The notes below the pieces were generated by a model, which was given only the letters and a program-made list of their open reading frames with translations, was not told the origin of the DNA and ran no database searches. The translations under genes were made by a program, and so were the position numbers. From Sisyra terminalis (lineage: Eukaryota; Arthropoda; Insecta; Neuroptera; Sisyridae), in the NCBI GenBank assembly GCA_958496175.1, contig OY292280.1, positions 8,866,001 through 8,930,000 of the forward strand: a DNA stretch of 64,000 nucleotides. The letters run 5' to 3'. Numbering within the stretch: position 1 is the first letter of the stretch; the number at the start of each line of letters is the position of its first letter. Positions 12,966 through 23,045 of this stretch are shown here, piece by piece.

Positions 12966-13006
12966 ACCTTATGAAGTTACGATAAGTAACGAAACGTAGC
13001 TAATTG
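12966..13006 (+). ncRNA. Degenerate hammerhead-like motif
   Basis: CTTATGA replaces CTGATGA. Stem II GTTAC-GATAA-GTAAC, GAAA and CGTAGC are intact. The loss of the core G argues against cleavage. Confidence 0.55.
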
Positions 13007-14098
13007 AAAAAAAAATTATATAAAAAAACCGACTTAAACAACCTAAATTGCTTTCTTATTTAAAAAAACAAAAGCTGAGATCTGAATTTTATCATCTTTT
13101 ATTTTAAGCTATTGTTTCCTACTAAAATTTTTTTCAATAAGTATTTTTTTAATTTGAATAATAATTACCCAACAACATTGTTAGAGCATTAAATACGCCT
13201 AAGGAGGATAATAAATATAATTATCGCAGCGTTTTAGTGTTATATCACGTAAACCAGTGGTCCTAAGGTAGCTAGAATACGACCCTCAGTACGGCACGTA
13301 AGTACTTTAACTCCTCTATCTCCTAAACTATTGCAGATCCCATTATGAAACTTCTGGTGTATCATAAGTGTACTTTAGGCTATATTTTGAAACAAAAAAA
13401 TCAAAAATCTAAATGGTCGAAGTTACTAAAATTCTGATTTGAAAAGTTTACTTCCGGTTTTGTATATAAAAAAAAAATAAAAATGTCCAGTTTTATTTCT
13501 TAATTAGAAAGAACAGTATATGTTCTATTTAAACCGCCATATTTAATATTTTAAAAAAAAAAATTTTTATTCGAATTTTTTTTTTCAAAAAATACGAATT
13601 CCAAAAACGAAAATTCTTTAGAAGCGTATAACTTGGCAAATAATCATCATTCGAAAAAAATATTTTGTATCCACATTCATACTTACTAAAAGTACAATTA
13701 TGCCAAATATGAAGAAATTTCAGAACATCACTTTTTTTTCGCTGTCCACTTTACGTGAAATGCCCCAACTATTATAATAAATTTATACTTTTCAATGTCA
13801 ATAAATAATTGACTTGTACTACTTTCAAAACAAACGGTGTCTCATACTCCTTTTAGGTCCGTCGAATTCTGGCAATGTTGTATTTTCTTTGATGTTATAA
13901 ATTTGTTATGGCGGAGATTACTATTTTTTTTTTAACAGCAAATCTGGTGACCCCCAAATATTGTTACAGATTTTGTTCTAAATAAATTAAACTTTGTAGA
14001 TGACAAAATTCAGATCTCAGCTATTATATTTTTTTAAATAAGAAGAAAATTCAGGTTATTTAAGATCTTTTTGTTTTTTATTTAATATTTTCATTATT

Positions 14099-14145
14099 CA
14101 ATTAGCTACGTTTCGTTACTAATCGTAACTTCCTCAGGCTTCTTG
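14099..14145 (-). ncRNA. Small hammerhead ribozyme-like motif (type 1)
   Basis: On the minus strand: CTGAGGA, stem II GTTAC-GATTA-GTAAC, GAAA, then CGTA and GC. CTGANGA and GAAA are the conserved hammerhead cores. Stem III is reduced to the self-complementary ACGU, and AGC/GCU form a short stem I. This is the form known to act as a dimer in Penelope-like elements. Confidence 0.75.
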
Positions 14146-14251
14146 ATTCACATAAATAAAATATTTTTAATTTAAATTCAATAAAAAAATCTAAAAATTT
14201 AATTTTTTTTTATTGAATTTAATTTAAAAATATTGTATTTTTGAGAATCAA

Positions 14252-14296
14252 GAAGCCTGAGGAAGTTACGATTAGTAACGAAACGTAGCTAATTGA
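14252..14296 (+). ncRNA. Small hammerhead ribozyme-like motif (type 1)
   Basis: CTGAGGA at 14257-14263, hairpin GTTAC-GATTA-GTAAC, GAAA at 14280-14283, ACGU palindrome, predicted cleavage after GUA. It is the inverted partner of the motif at 14099. Confidence 0.75.
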
Positions 14297-14562
14297 ATAA
14301 TAAAAATTTTAAATAACAATCAAAAAACAAAAAGATCTTAAATAACTTGAATTTTCTTTTTATTTAAAAAAATTAAACTTAGTGTTTATTTTTTTTAAAC
14401 ATCCATAAATATTTTATTTTTTGTAAAGCTGCAACGCCGTCATACCTCATTTATCCTGAATATTTTTCGTATGCATATTTCTGTTTAATTTCAAAGATCT
14501 GTAACAGTTAAATCGGGGAAAAAATAGAAGAATTTTTTTCTAAAATCAAAAATGTATTTTCT

Positions 14563-14564
14563 AG
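14563..14564 (+). other. 3' splice site before the X1 coding exon
   Basis: AG follows the pyrimidine-rich TATTTTCT. The X3 coding exon has an equivalent site (TTATTTTTTAG, AG 37835-37836). The leader sequence downstream is partly alignable between the two genes (GTTAAATT..CCG..TGACAAGG). Confidence 0.6.
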
Positions 14565-14672
14565 TTACGAATTATTTTGGTCGTCAACCAGTGGTGTCGT
14601 TAAATTCGCCGGGTGACAAGGAGTCAACATCTGATTTTTAAATCGAAGAATACGATTGCCGAGGAATCAACA

Positions 14673-15287
14673 ATGGAAAGAAATAATATTTCTCATCCAT
14701 TTCAAAATCCTGGATTACCCGCACCGCCGGTCCCTATCCAAGGTCAAGTCGCTTACTATGATCTACATCTGAATCTAAATATCATTCCAAACGTTTTCTA
14801 TGATGCCACTACTAACACCTACTATAGATGGGTGCGCTCCCCGTTAGAGTGGATACCCACTCAAATCTGCCAATCTGACATGACAAATGGGGATCAACGA
14901 CCGAATAACTTCGAGCTTTTTTTCTCAATTTTGAGTAATCCTGTTCAAAATAACGGTTCTGCTCAAAATCCAAGTTTTGCTTCGCCACCCCCGTATTACC
15001 CATTCACAAATTATTTGAATATTCCACCTCCAGTTGCGGCCCAAAATCCCAATGTTGATGCTTATAACGCGAGTGCTTCCGATAACACTCCTCGATTCCA
15101 CTATCCATCCAATCTTCCAGTTCAAGATCCAATGTTCGAAGGACTTCCAAATCGCTTTCCAATTCCTGCCCAAGAAAATGCGATGAGACCTAACCAAAAC
15201 AACAACCCCCGTGCTGATGGCAACGCCAATCCTCCACGTAACAATAAAAAACAAAATAATCTCCTAAAACAAAACAAGAAATTTTAA
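14673..15287 (+). CDS. X1: Asn/Pro/Gln-rich paralogous protein, 204 aa
   Basis: I do not recognise a known family. The start is the ATG at 14673; the reading frame is open 20 codons further upstream but has no ATG there. X3 begins at the equivalent ATG (MEG versus MER). Residues 23-61 form the shared core: QGQVAYYD, IIPN, FYDATTNT, YRWVRSPLEWI. Across residues 23-57, 23 of 35 positions equal X3, without gaps. The rest is Pro/Asn/Gln-rich and probably disordered, with NRFPIPAQENAMRPNQNNNP near the C terminus matching X3 and a basic Lys/Asn/Gln tail. No signal peptide or membrane segment is seen. It is probably intracellular, function unknown. A 1.4-kb transposon sits 53 bp after the stop. Confidence 0.85.
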   Translation: MERNNISHPFQNPGLPAPPVPIQGQVAYYDLHLNLNIIPNVFYDATTNTYYRWVRSPLEWIPTQICQSDMTNGDQRPNNFELFFSILSNPVQNNGSAQNPSFASPPPYYPFTNYLNIPPPVAAQNPNVDAYNASASDNTPRFHYPSNLPVQDPMFEGLPNRFPIPAQENAMRPNQNNNPRADGNANPPRNNKKQNNLLKQNKKF

Positions 15288-15340
15288 GGATTTTAACGAA
15301 TCAAAATTCTCCCTTTTTTAAAACAACAATATAAATTCAC

Positions 15341-16715
15341 GGTAATTTTGTCATATGTCGATTTTTCTCAAAAAAAATCGTAGGTACATAAAATTAGTGT
15401 TAAAATGTTGAGAACACATAAAAATGCAATATTCCGGCGGCGGAACTCTAATTTTCTTCACAATTATTACAAAAAAGCCTAAAAAATAATACCATTATAG
15501 TAGACTTTAATAGACGTCAAAGTAACTGCTAAACCCATTTGCTTACAAGTACGCATGTGCAATAAAAACAAAGAGATGCAAAAATGACAAAGAGAACAAA
15601 TATGAATTTAATTTGACAAAGTGCCCGGGAAAGTATAAAGTTAAATAATGTTGGAAAAATGATATTTTGATCGATTTATTCGCGAGTTGAATTAAAAACA
15701 AAATAGAGAATGAGACGTTATCAAATTGTACCGGTGTATAAGTTAAACCATGTCAAATAAAATGAAATGATAACTCCATACGTTATACGTGTTAAATGGT
15801 AATACCTGAATGCCATAATATCACATAATTTTCTGCATGCATAATTTCCTAAGAGTGTGCTCAAAACTAAAAGCCTTTTTTGAAAAAAATTCGCAAAGTT
15901 CCCCTCGATATACGCATTATTTTTTTTATATTTTCTTAACAAATTTAAATTAATTGTTTACAGTGTATATATTAAACGGCGAATTAAAAATTAAATCTGG
16001 CGTAAAACAAAACTCGTGTTTAGTCTCGCAACGTAATATTATTGGTCTACCTTAAATTACCTAAGATTTAACAATAAAAAGATAAAAGGAACAAAATAAA
16101 CATGGACTAAATTCAAATACTAAATAGAATTTTTTTCAACTATAAAATTTTTACTAGTAATTTATATACAATTCGCGAATAAATTGGCCCTCATAAAATT
16201 TAGCACTAAAGGAGAAATTAAAAGATATTCGAGATGAATTAACAACCAAATATCAAATAAATTCGCGAATTGATTTAAAACTCCATACAGTAACGTTAAT
16301 AAAAGATATTTGTACCATAAAATTATGTAACCTGTTGGTCATTACTTCGCATCAGATATTTTACTGTAATTTGGTTAACTTTTACTTTCCCGGGAGTTTT
16401 GAAAAAAAAAATTCATTTTTTCAAAACTTAAAATAATTTATCAAATTAAATTCATTTTTGTTCTCTTTGTCATTTTTGCATGTCTTTGTTTTTATTGCAC
16501 ATGCGTACTTGTAAGCAAATGCGTTTAGCAGTTACTTTGACATCTATTAAAGTCTACTATAATGGCATTCTTTTTTAGGCTTATTTGTAATAATTGTGAA
16601 GAAAATTAGAGTTCCGCCGCCGGAATATTGCATTTTTAAGTGTTCTGAACATTTTAACACTAATTTTATGTGTCTACGATTTTTTTTAGAAAAGCCGTCA
16701 TGTGACAAAATTACC
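15341..16715. mobile_element. hAT-like TIR element inserted in the X1 3' region
   Basis: The ends are GGTAATTTTGTCATATG and the inverse of GGTAATTTTGTCACATG. The perfect 8-bp duplication AAATTCAC lies at 15333-15340 and 16716-16723. Arms of about 250 bp include TATTCCGGCGGCGGAACTC and its inverse. An AATAAA at 15561-15566 inside the element is the first polyadenylation signal I see after the X1 stop. No transposase ORF is present. Confidence 0.88.
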
Positions 16716-16802
16716 AAATTCACATCTCAATGCAAAACAATAGCTATTATTATAACTAAAATTATAATGAAATATTGAACTTTATTAATCTGAATTTGTG
16801 AT

Positions 16803-16934
16803 CAGCATCGTAGTTAGGGGATGCTCAAAGGGGTGCACTTAGCACCATTGACTAGATTTTGGGATATAAAAATAATTTTAATGACGTCACATACAAATAT
16901 TTCCGTAGATACTCACACCCCTAGCTACGATGCT
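16803..16934. mobile_element. CAGCATCGTAG MITE
   Basis: 132 bp with ends CAGCATCGTAGTTAGGGG and the inverse CCCCTAGCTACGATGCTG. The same end occurs at 18354, 38649, 38909 and 39313. The CAGYGNCGTAG start is hAT-like. No clear target duplication. Confidence 0.75.
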
Positions 16935-17220
16935 GTTTTAGAAAAAAAATACTTAAAAATTATGATTTTTCCATAAAAGTCATTACTGTTACAGTAATCG
17001 CTTAAATAATCCTACACAATTTAAATTCCCACATTTTATATGCAATTTTCTTTTTTTAACGAATTTAATCTTAAATAAGTATTCTTCTAAATTAGTATTG
17101 GTTAAAATTAATTGATATTTGATATAATTATTGAAGAGTTTCAGATTCTCGATAAAGATAAAATAGTAAAAATATTCAGAGAACTAGGATCAAATAATAA
17201 TCAGTCAAAACTATTTATTA

Positions 17221-17264
17221 CATGCGCGACATTTCAGCCCAGTTATTGAGCCTTCTTCAGGCGT
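17221..17264 (-). ncRNA. Small hammerhead ribozyme-like motif (type 2)
   Basis: Minus strand: CTGAAGA, stem II GCTC-loop-GGGC, GAAA, then TGTC and GCGC. The core fits CTGANGA...GAAA with a GUC cleavage site. AUGU weakens the intermolecular stem III relative to its partner's ACGU. Confidence 0.6.
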
Positions 17265-17287
17265 TCTGAACGCTGAACGGCAGGCAG

Positions 17288-17332
17288 AACGCCTGAGGAA
17301 GCTCAATAACCGGGCCGAAACGTCGCGCATGT
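17288..17332 (+). ncRNA. Small hammerhead ribozyme-like motif (type 2)
   Basis: CTGAGGA at 17293-17299, stem II GCTC-AATAACC-GGGC, GAAA at 17317-17320, then CGTC with predicted cleavage after 17324. CGC before the core pairs with GCG after the site as stem I. The sequence is unrelated to type 1 apart from the core. Confidence 0.7.
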
Positions 17333-17478
17333 AATAAATAGTTTCGACTGATTATTATTTGATCCTAGTCCTCTGAATATTTTTACCAATTTGATATAAT
17401 AATTTTTAGTTTTTTTTAAAAAAGAAAATAATTCAGGTTATTTAAGATCTTTTTTTTTATTTAATATTTTTATTATTC

Positions 17479-17525
17479 AATTAGCTACGTTTCGTTACTA
17501 ATCGTAACTTCATCAGGCTTCTTGA
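17479..17525 (-). ncRNA. Small hammerhead ribozyme-like motif (type 1)
   Basis: Minus strand: CTGATGA, GTTAC-GATTA-GTAAC, GAAA, CGTAGC. All core bases are intact. Confidence 0.75.
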
Positions 17526-17590
17526 TTCACAAAAATAAAATATTTTCAATTTAAATTCAATAAATAAATAAAAAAAAATTATTTATGAAT

Positions 17591-17636
17591 CAAGAAGCCT
17601 GATGAAGTTACAATTAGTAACGAAACGTAGCTAATT
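17591..17636 (+). ncRNA. Small hammerhead ribozyme-like motif (type 1)
   Basis: CTGATGA, stem II GTTAC-AATTA-GTAAC, GAAA, CGTAGC. A loop base differs from its partner while the stem and core are kept. Confidence 0.75.
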
Positions 17637-17783
17637 GAATAATAAAAATATTAAATAAAAAAAAAGATCTTAAATAACCTGAATTATTTTCTTTTTTAAA
17701 AAAAACTAAAAATTATTATATCAAATTGGTAAAAATATTCAGAGGACTAGGATCAAATAATAATCAGTCAAAACTATTTATTA

Positions 17784-17826
17784 CATGCGCGACATTTCAG
17801 CCCAGTTATTGAGCCTTCTTCAGGCG
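17784..17826 (-). ncRNA. Small hammerhead ribozyme-like motif (type 2)
   Basis: Same sequence as the motif at 17221: CTGAAGA, GCTC/GGGC stem II, GAAA, TGTC. Confidence 0.6.
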
Positions 17827-17850
17827 TTCTGAACGCTGAACGGCAGGCAG

Positions 17851-17893
17851 AACGCCTGAGGAAGCTCAATAACCGGGCCGAAACGTCGCGCAT
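17851..17893 (+). ncRNA. Small hammerhead ribozyme-like motif (type 2)
   Basis: Same sequence as the motif at 17288: CTGAGGA, GCTC/GGGC stem II, GAAA, CGTC. Confidence 0.7.
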
Positions 17894-18040
17894 GTAATAA
17901 ATAGTTTCGACTGATTATTATTTGATCCTAGTCCTCTGAATATTTTTACCAATTTGATATAATAATTTTTAGTTTTTTTTAAAAAAGAAAATAATTCAGG
18001 TTATTTAAGATCTTTTTTTTTATTTAATATTTTTATTATT

Positions 18041-18085
18041 CAATTAGCTACGTTTCGTTACTAATTGTAACTTCATCAGGCTTCT
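18041..18085 (-). ncRNA. Small hammerhead ribozyme-like motif (type 1)
   Basis: Minus strand: CTGATGA, GTTAC-AATTA-GTAAC, GAAA, CGTAGC. Confidence 0.75.
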
Positions 18086-18153
18086 TGATTCATAAATAAT
18101 TTTTTTTTATTTATTTATTGAATTTAAATTGAAAATATTTTATTTTTGTGAAT

Positions 18154-18200
18154 CAAGAAGCCTGATGAAGTTACGATTAGTAACGAAACGTAGCTAATTG
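18154..18200 (+). ncRNA. Small hammerhead ribozyme-like motif (type 1)
   Basis: CTGATGA, GTTAC-GATTA-GTAAC, GAAA, CGTAGC, all intact. Confidence 0.75.
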
Positions 18201-18353
18201 AAAAATAAAAATATTAAATAAAAAAAAAAAACGATCGGAAATAACCTGAATTGTCTTCTTATTTAAAAAAATAAAAGCTGAGATCTGAATTTTATCATCT
18301 ATAATTTTTAAATAGATTTTAATTATAATTATTTTCATAATACGTATTAAGAT

Positions 18354-18518
18354 CAGTGACGTAGTCAGGGGTTTGCTAGGCAAACGGATGACAGGGTAGC
18401 GAATTTCAATGGGGTGCATTTTGTATTACTTGTAAAATACATTTAGCTTACTAATAAAATAATTTAGCATCCCTTACAAATCCTTTTTGCATTGTTCAAA
18501 CGCCTAGCTAAGATACTG
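18354..18518. mobile_element. hAT-like MITE, 165 bp
   Basis: The ends are CAGTGACGTAGTCAGGGG and the inverse of CAGTATCTTAGCTAGGCG. Flanks ATTAAGAT (18346-18353) and ATTGAGAT (18519-18526) give an 8-bp duplication with one mismatch. Confidence 0.8.
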
Positions 18519-18775
18519 ATTGAGATAAATTTTGAAAATTTAAAAATTATTAATTCAAAATTATAAATTTTTTTATTATTAAATTTAAATAATTTTTAAA
18601 TTTTCACTGTAGTTGTTAAGTGGTTCCTCAAATTTATATTCTTAGTTTTTTCATCATGTAAAAGATACTGGGGAATATAGATTTGAAGTTCCTTTTTTTT
18701 ATATATATTATCTTTTTTATAACTTTTGATTACTCCTATTATTTTTTTTTTTATTATTAATTATTAGTTTTAAGA

Positions 18776-18932
18776 CCAGTATTGTAGTTATGGATTGACC
18801 TGATTAACACCTGATAAGTGCACAATTCCCAAAGGGGTGCACTATGTTAGCCCCTTGCCATTTTTGCAAAGAAGTGGATGACCAATATATATATTTATAT
18901 ATATTCAAAATTGTTGCCGATAGCTACGATAC
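18776..18932. mobile_element. Decayed copy of the CAGTGACGTAG MITE
   Basis: CAGTATTGTAGTTATGG at the left and TAGCTACGATACTG at the right, with the family word GGGGTGCACT inside. Confidence 0.6.
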
Positions 18933-19559
18933 TGTCATATATAAAAATAAAAAAAAATGACTAAAAAAAAAATAATTATACATTGCTTTTTTCTGTATTG
19001 AACTAAAATTTTAATAAAATTAGGAACATAAAACAAAACTTATGTGTCTTTTTATTTAGTTTTTCAATTTTATTTCAGGATAAATGATATTATAATTTTA
19101 TTAATCTAGAGAACCTGAAAATAAAAACAGTTTAAGTAGCCACTCTATACCGATTGGCCAACAAAATTTTAAAGTATAAATTTTCCGAATTTTTTTTTTT
19201 GCCAGTCGATGGGAAATCGTTTGTAGAGGTTTGTGAAAGAAATTGTTTCGTTTGTGACAAATTAGTTTAGCGGTAATTAATTAATTAAGAAAGCTTAATT
19301 AATTAGTCATTGATATAGTAAAATGTTAAAAAAATAAGATTTTAAGCGACATACAATAACAAAAATACGGATGAATTTTGAAAACGGTTAGTTAAAACAA
19401 AAACTAAAAAAAAAATAACAGAAAACTTAACAGAACCTCCCCCCCCTTCGAAAAATATTGGAAAATTAATTATGAAATTAATTTTTTTCTTCAAAATATA
19501 TTTTTCCAAAGTTTTCCAAAAACCAAAAATTGAATCATAATTTAACACGCTTATCTCCC

Positions 19560-20200
19560 AAATTTTTTCATCGATTGTGAAATTCAGATTTTCTCACAAA
19601 AAAAATTGAAAAAAATATATATAAGAAATAGAACATAAGCTGTTTATTGAAATTCGGAAAATATTTTCCACACTTTCTGATTCAGCCAAATTTACTAAAC
19701 TAGTAAAAATCAATACAACATTGAACAGGCTTTTCACATATATATTTTCATCGTTTGTGAAATTCAGATTTTCTCACAAAAAAAATTGAAAAAATATATA
19801 TAAGAAATAGAACATTAGCTTTTTATTGAAATTCGGAAAATATTTTCCACACTTTCTGATTCAGCCAACTTTTCTAGACTAGTGAAAATCTAAACAACAA
19901 CAAAGAGGCTTTCCACATTTAAATTTTCATCGTTTGTGAATACCAGCTTTTCCGACTAATTTTTTTTAATTTTTCATATGTGTAGTAAAACGTAAAGTGT
20001 TTATTTGATTTTGAAATTATTTTACACACTTTCGAATCTAGCAAAGTTTTCCAAATTAGCCAAAGATTAAACATCAATCACAGGCTTTCCACACATAAAT
20101 TTTAATCGTTTGTGAAAATCAATTTTTCCGACAAAAAATTTTTGAATACTTATAGTTTTAACAAACTTTTTCAAATTCAAATAATCACTTTATGTTATAC
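19560..20200. repeat. About three 180-bp satellite monomers, left-arm orientation
   Basis: CATCGTTTGTGAAATTCAG recurs at 19570, 19750 and 19928 (diverged), each followed by GAAATTCGGAAAATATTTT and TTCTGATTCAGCC. Confidence 0.85.
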
Positions 20201-20239
20201 TACATATATGAAAATTAAAAAAAAAATTGTTAGAATATT

Positions 20240-22370
20240 TGATTTTCACAAACGATGAAAATTCATATGTGAAAAACCTGTTCAATGTTGTATTGATTTT
20301 CATTAGTTGAAAAATTAGAATTTCAATAAACACTTATTGTTCTATTTCTAATATTTATTTTTTTCAATTTTTTTTTGTGAGAAAATTTGAATTTAACAAA
20401 CGATGAAAATTTATATGTAAAAAGCCTGTTCAATGTTGTATTGATTTTTACTAGTTTAGTAAATTTGGCTGAATCAGAAAGTGTGGAAAATATTTTCCGA
20501 ATTTCAATAAACACTTATTCTTCTATTTCTTATATATATTTTTTCAATTTTTTTTGTGAGAAAATCTGAATTTCACAAACGATGAAAATATATATGTGAA
20601 AAGCCTGTTCAATGTTGTATTGATTTTTACTAGTTTAGTAAATTTGGCTGAATCAGAAAGTGTGGAAAATATTTTCTGAATTTCAATAAACAGCTAATGT
20701 TCTATTTCTTATATATATTTTTTCAAATTTTTTTGTGATAAAATTTGAATTTAACAAACGATGAAAATTTATATGTTAAAAGCCTGTTCAATATTGTATT
20801 GATTTTTATTAGTTTAGTAAATTTGGCTGAATCTGAAAGAGTGGAAATTATTTTCCGAATTTCAATAAACACTTAATGTTCTATTTCTTATATATATTTT
20901 TTCAATTTTTTTGTGAGAAAATCTGAATTTCACAAACGATGAAAATTTATATGTGGAAAGCCTGTTCAATGTTGTATTGATTTTCACTAGTTTAGTAAAT
21001 TTGGTTGAATCAGAAAGGGTGGAAATTATTTTCCGAAATTCAATAAACACTTATTGTTCTATTTCTTATATATATTTTTTCAATTTTTTTTTGTGAGAAA
21101 ATCTGAATTTCACAAACGATGAAAATTTATATGTGGAAATCCTGTTCAATGTTGTATTGATTTTCACTAGTTGAAAAAGGTGGCTGAATCAGAAAGGGTG
21201 GAAATTATTTTCCGAAATTCAATAAACACTTATTGTTCTATTTCTTATATATATTTTTTCAATTTTTTTTGTGAGAAAATCTGAATTTCACAAACGACGA
21301 AAATTTAGATGTGAAAAGCCTGTTCAATGTTGTATTGATTTTTACTAGTTTAGTAAATTTGGCTGAATCAGAAAGTGTGGAAAATATTTTCCGAATTTCA
21401 ATAAATAGCTAATGTTCTATTTCTTATATATATTTTTTCAAATTTTTTTGTGATAAAATTTGAATTTAACAAACGATGAAAATTTATATGTGGAAAGCCT
21501 GTTCAATGTTGTATTGATTTTTACTAGTTTAGTAAATTTGGCTGAATCTGAAAGAGTGGAAATTATTTTCCGAATTTCAATAAACCCTTAATGTTCTATT
21601 TCTTATATATATTTTTTAAATTTTTTTGTGAGAAAATCTGAATTTCACAAACGATGAAAATTTATATGTGGAAAGCCTGTTCAATGTTGTATTGATTTTC
21701 ACTAGTTGAAAAAGGTGGCTGAATCAGAAAGGGTGGAAATTATTTTCCGAAATTCAATAAACACTTATTGTTCTATTTCTTATATATATTTTTTCAATTT
21801 TTTTTGTGAGAAAATCTGAATTTCACAAACGATGAAAATTTATATGTGGAAATCCTGTTCAATGTTGTATTGATTTTCACTAGTTGAAAAAGGTGGCTGA
21901 ATCAGAAAGGGTGGAAATTATTTTCCGAAATTCAATAAACACTTATTGTTCTATTTCTTATATATATTTTATCAATTTTTTTTGTGAGAAAATCTGAATT
22001 TCACAAACGACGAAAATTTAGATGTGAAAAGCCTGTTCAATGTTGTATTGATTTTTACTAGTTTAGTAAATTTGGTTGAATCAGAAAGGGTGGAAATTAT
22101 TTTCCGAATTTCAATAAACACTTAATGTTCTATTTCTTATATATATTTTTTCAATTTTTTTTGTGAGAAAATCTGAATTTCACAAACGATGAAAATTTAT
22201 ATGTGAAAAGCCTCTTCAATGTTGTATTGATTTTTACTAGTTTAGTAAATTTGGCTGAATCAGAAAGTGTGGAAATTATTTTCCGAATTTCAATAAACAC
22301 TTAATGTTCTACTTCATATATATATATTCAAAAAATTTTTTGAGAAAACTTGATTTTCACAAACGATGGA
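20240..22370. repeat. 180-bp satellite array, about eleven monomers
   Basis: TTTCAATAAA recurs at 20321, 20502, 20681 and 20860, then about every 178-181 bp to 22290. Each monomer has GAATTTCACAAACGATGAAA, CCTGTTCAATGTTGTATTG, ACTAGTT and CTGAATCAGAAAG. Some monomers share private variants (GAAAAAGGTGGCTGAATC at 21175, 21709 and 21889), indicating higher-order duplication of blocks. No gene; the short ORFs repeat with the monomer. Confidence 0.93.
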
Positions 22371-22807
22371 ATAATTTGGGAGAAAATCGGGTTAAATTAT
22401 GTTTTAATTTTTGTTTTTTGGAAAATTTTGGGAAAATATATTTTGAAGAAAAAAATTAATTTCATAATTACCATTTTTTTCCATTATTTTTTGAAGGGGG
22501 GGGGAAGTTTCTGTTTAGTTTTGTTTGTTTGTTTTTAGTTTTAGTTTTAACCAACCGTTTCCTGAATTTTTCCGTATTTTTGTTATTGTATGTGGCGTAA
22601 AACCTTATTTTATTAACATTTTACTAAATCAATGACTAATTAATTAATTTTTCTTAATTAATTAATTACCGCTAAACTATTTTGTCACAAACGAAACGGT
22701 TTCTTTCACAAACCTCTACGAACGATTTCCCATCGATTGGCAAAAAAAATTTCGGAAAATTAAAACTTTAAAATTTTGTTGGCTAATCGGTATAGGGTTA
22801 AGTAGCC

Positions 22808-23043
22808 ATATATTTTAACAATTTTTTATTTGATGAAAGAAAGTAAAATGGGTTATGTTCCTCAAAAATTTCAAAAAGAAAACTTCTATAATTTAATCGT
22901 ATTAGTCTGTCGGTCTGTCAGTCCGTATGCCAAATTTAATACTCAACAATTTCGCCCTTCATTCAGGAAGTATAGAGAGGGTAGTGATTTTCAATAAACC
23001 CCTATATGATATAGAATTAGATACAGAAATGACCGAATATAAC
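22808..23043. other. No gene recognised
   Basis: Contains TCTGTCGGTCTGTCAGTCCG near 22908, a simple CTGT/CAGT tract of the sort found at the start of Helitron-like and LINE fragments. No more can be said. Confidence 0.4.
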
Positions 23044-23045
23044 TA

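Larger units (their letters stand above)
11925..13090. mobile_element. Long foldback carrying an inverted pair of decayed hammerhead motifs
   Basis: Arms of more than 500 bp run from about 11930 inward and from about 13080 inward, with the centre near 12485. The centre is bracketed by AAATTTAAGTGGGATATATT and its inverse. Each arm carries a copy of the GTTAC-loop-GTAAC-GAAACGTAGC motif seen in four other elements here, but both cores are mutated. No coding region is present. It probably belongs to the Penelope-like non-autonomous family described at 52990-53343. Confidence 0.75.
10889..13766. mobile_element. 2.9-kb TIR element with 4-bp duplication, copy 1
   Basis: It starts GGGGCATTTCACGTGAAG and ends with the inverse (TTACGTGAAATGCCCC). 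The arms are several hundred bases long and include GATATAGAACAGT-type words and TACAAAACCGGAAGTAAA. Flanks AACT (10885-10888) and AACT (13767-13770) form a 4-bp duplication. A second copy at 30727-33524 has TATT on both sides. No transposase ORF is left. It lies in the presumed X1 leader intron and contains two nested foldbacks. Confidence 0.85.
13998..14371. mobile_element. Short foldback with an inverted pair of hammerhead motifs
   Basis: Arms of about 130 bp surround a centre near 14200. Flanks are ATTAAACTTTGT (13986-13997) and ATTAAACTTAGT (14372-14383), a 12-bp duplication with one mismatch. The outer sequence GACAAAATTCAGATCTCAGC is the family's one-sided tail. It ends about 190 bp before the X1 3' splice site. 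Confidence 0.75.
17160..17398. mobile_element. Foldback with type 2 hammerhead pair, copy 1
   Basis: A palindrome centred near 17275: ATAATCAGTCAAAACTATTT and ATTACATGCGCGAC on the left are inverted on the right as GTCGCGCATGTAAT and AAATAGTTTCGACTGATTAT. It repeats 563 bp downstream together with the intervening type 1 foldback, so the unit has been tandemly duplicated. Confidence 0.8.
17400..17705. mobile_element. Type 1 hammerhead foldback, third copy
   Basis: Palindrome centred near 17575, with ATTCAGGTTATTTAAGATC at the left and GATCTTAAATAACCTGAAT at the right. It is flanked by the same linker in inverted orientation, TTTGATATAATAATTTTTAG and its inverse. Confidence 0.8.
17723..17945. 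mobile_element. Foldback with type 2 hammerhead pair, copy 2
   Basis: Direct repeat of 17160-17398, nearly identical including both ribozyme-like motifs. The shared word GTAAAAATATTCAGAG is at 17166 and 17729. Confidence 0.8.
17946..18300. mobile_element. Type 1 hammerhead foldback, fourth copy
   Basis: Palindrome centred near 18110 that ends on the right with the family tail GCTGAGATCTGAATTTTATC. It contains the two motifs listed next. Confidence 0.8.
19142..22797. mobile_element. 3.66-kb foldback element with internal satellite
   Basis: The ends ACTCTATACCGATTGGCC and the inverse GGCTAATCGGTATAGGG begin arms of about 500 bp that include GGGAAATCGTTTGTAGAGG, TTAATTAATTA tracts and ACATACAATAACAAAAATACGG. 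The perfect 10-bp duplication TTAAGTAGCC is at 19132-19141 and 22798-22807. Inside are about three satellite monomers in one orientation, then about eleven in the other. No transposase ORF. A 9-10-bp duplication with very long arms is typical of Mutator-like foldbacks; that assignment is inferred. Confidence 0.85.

Noticed and set aside
14925..15254. 109-codon minus-strand ORF over X1
   Set aside because: Antisense shadow of X1. The plus frame has paralogues with conserved residues and the minus frame does not.
20240..22370. Regular 180-bp repeats as a CRISPR-like array
   Set aside because: Units are contiguous satellite monomers without unique spacers, within a eukaryotic foldback transposon.
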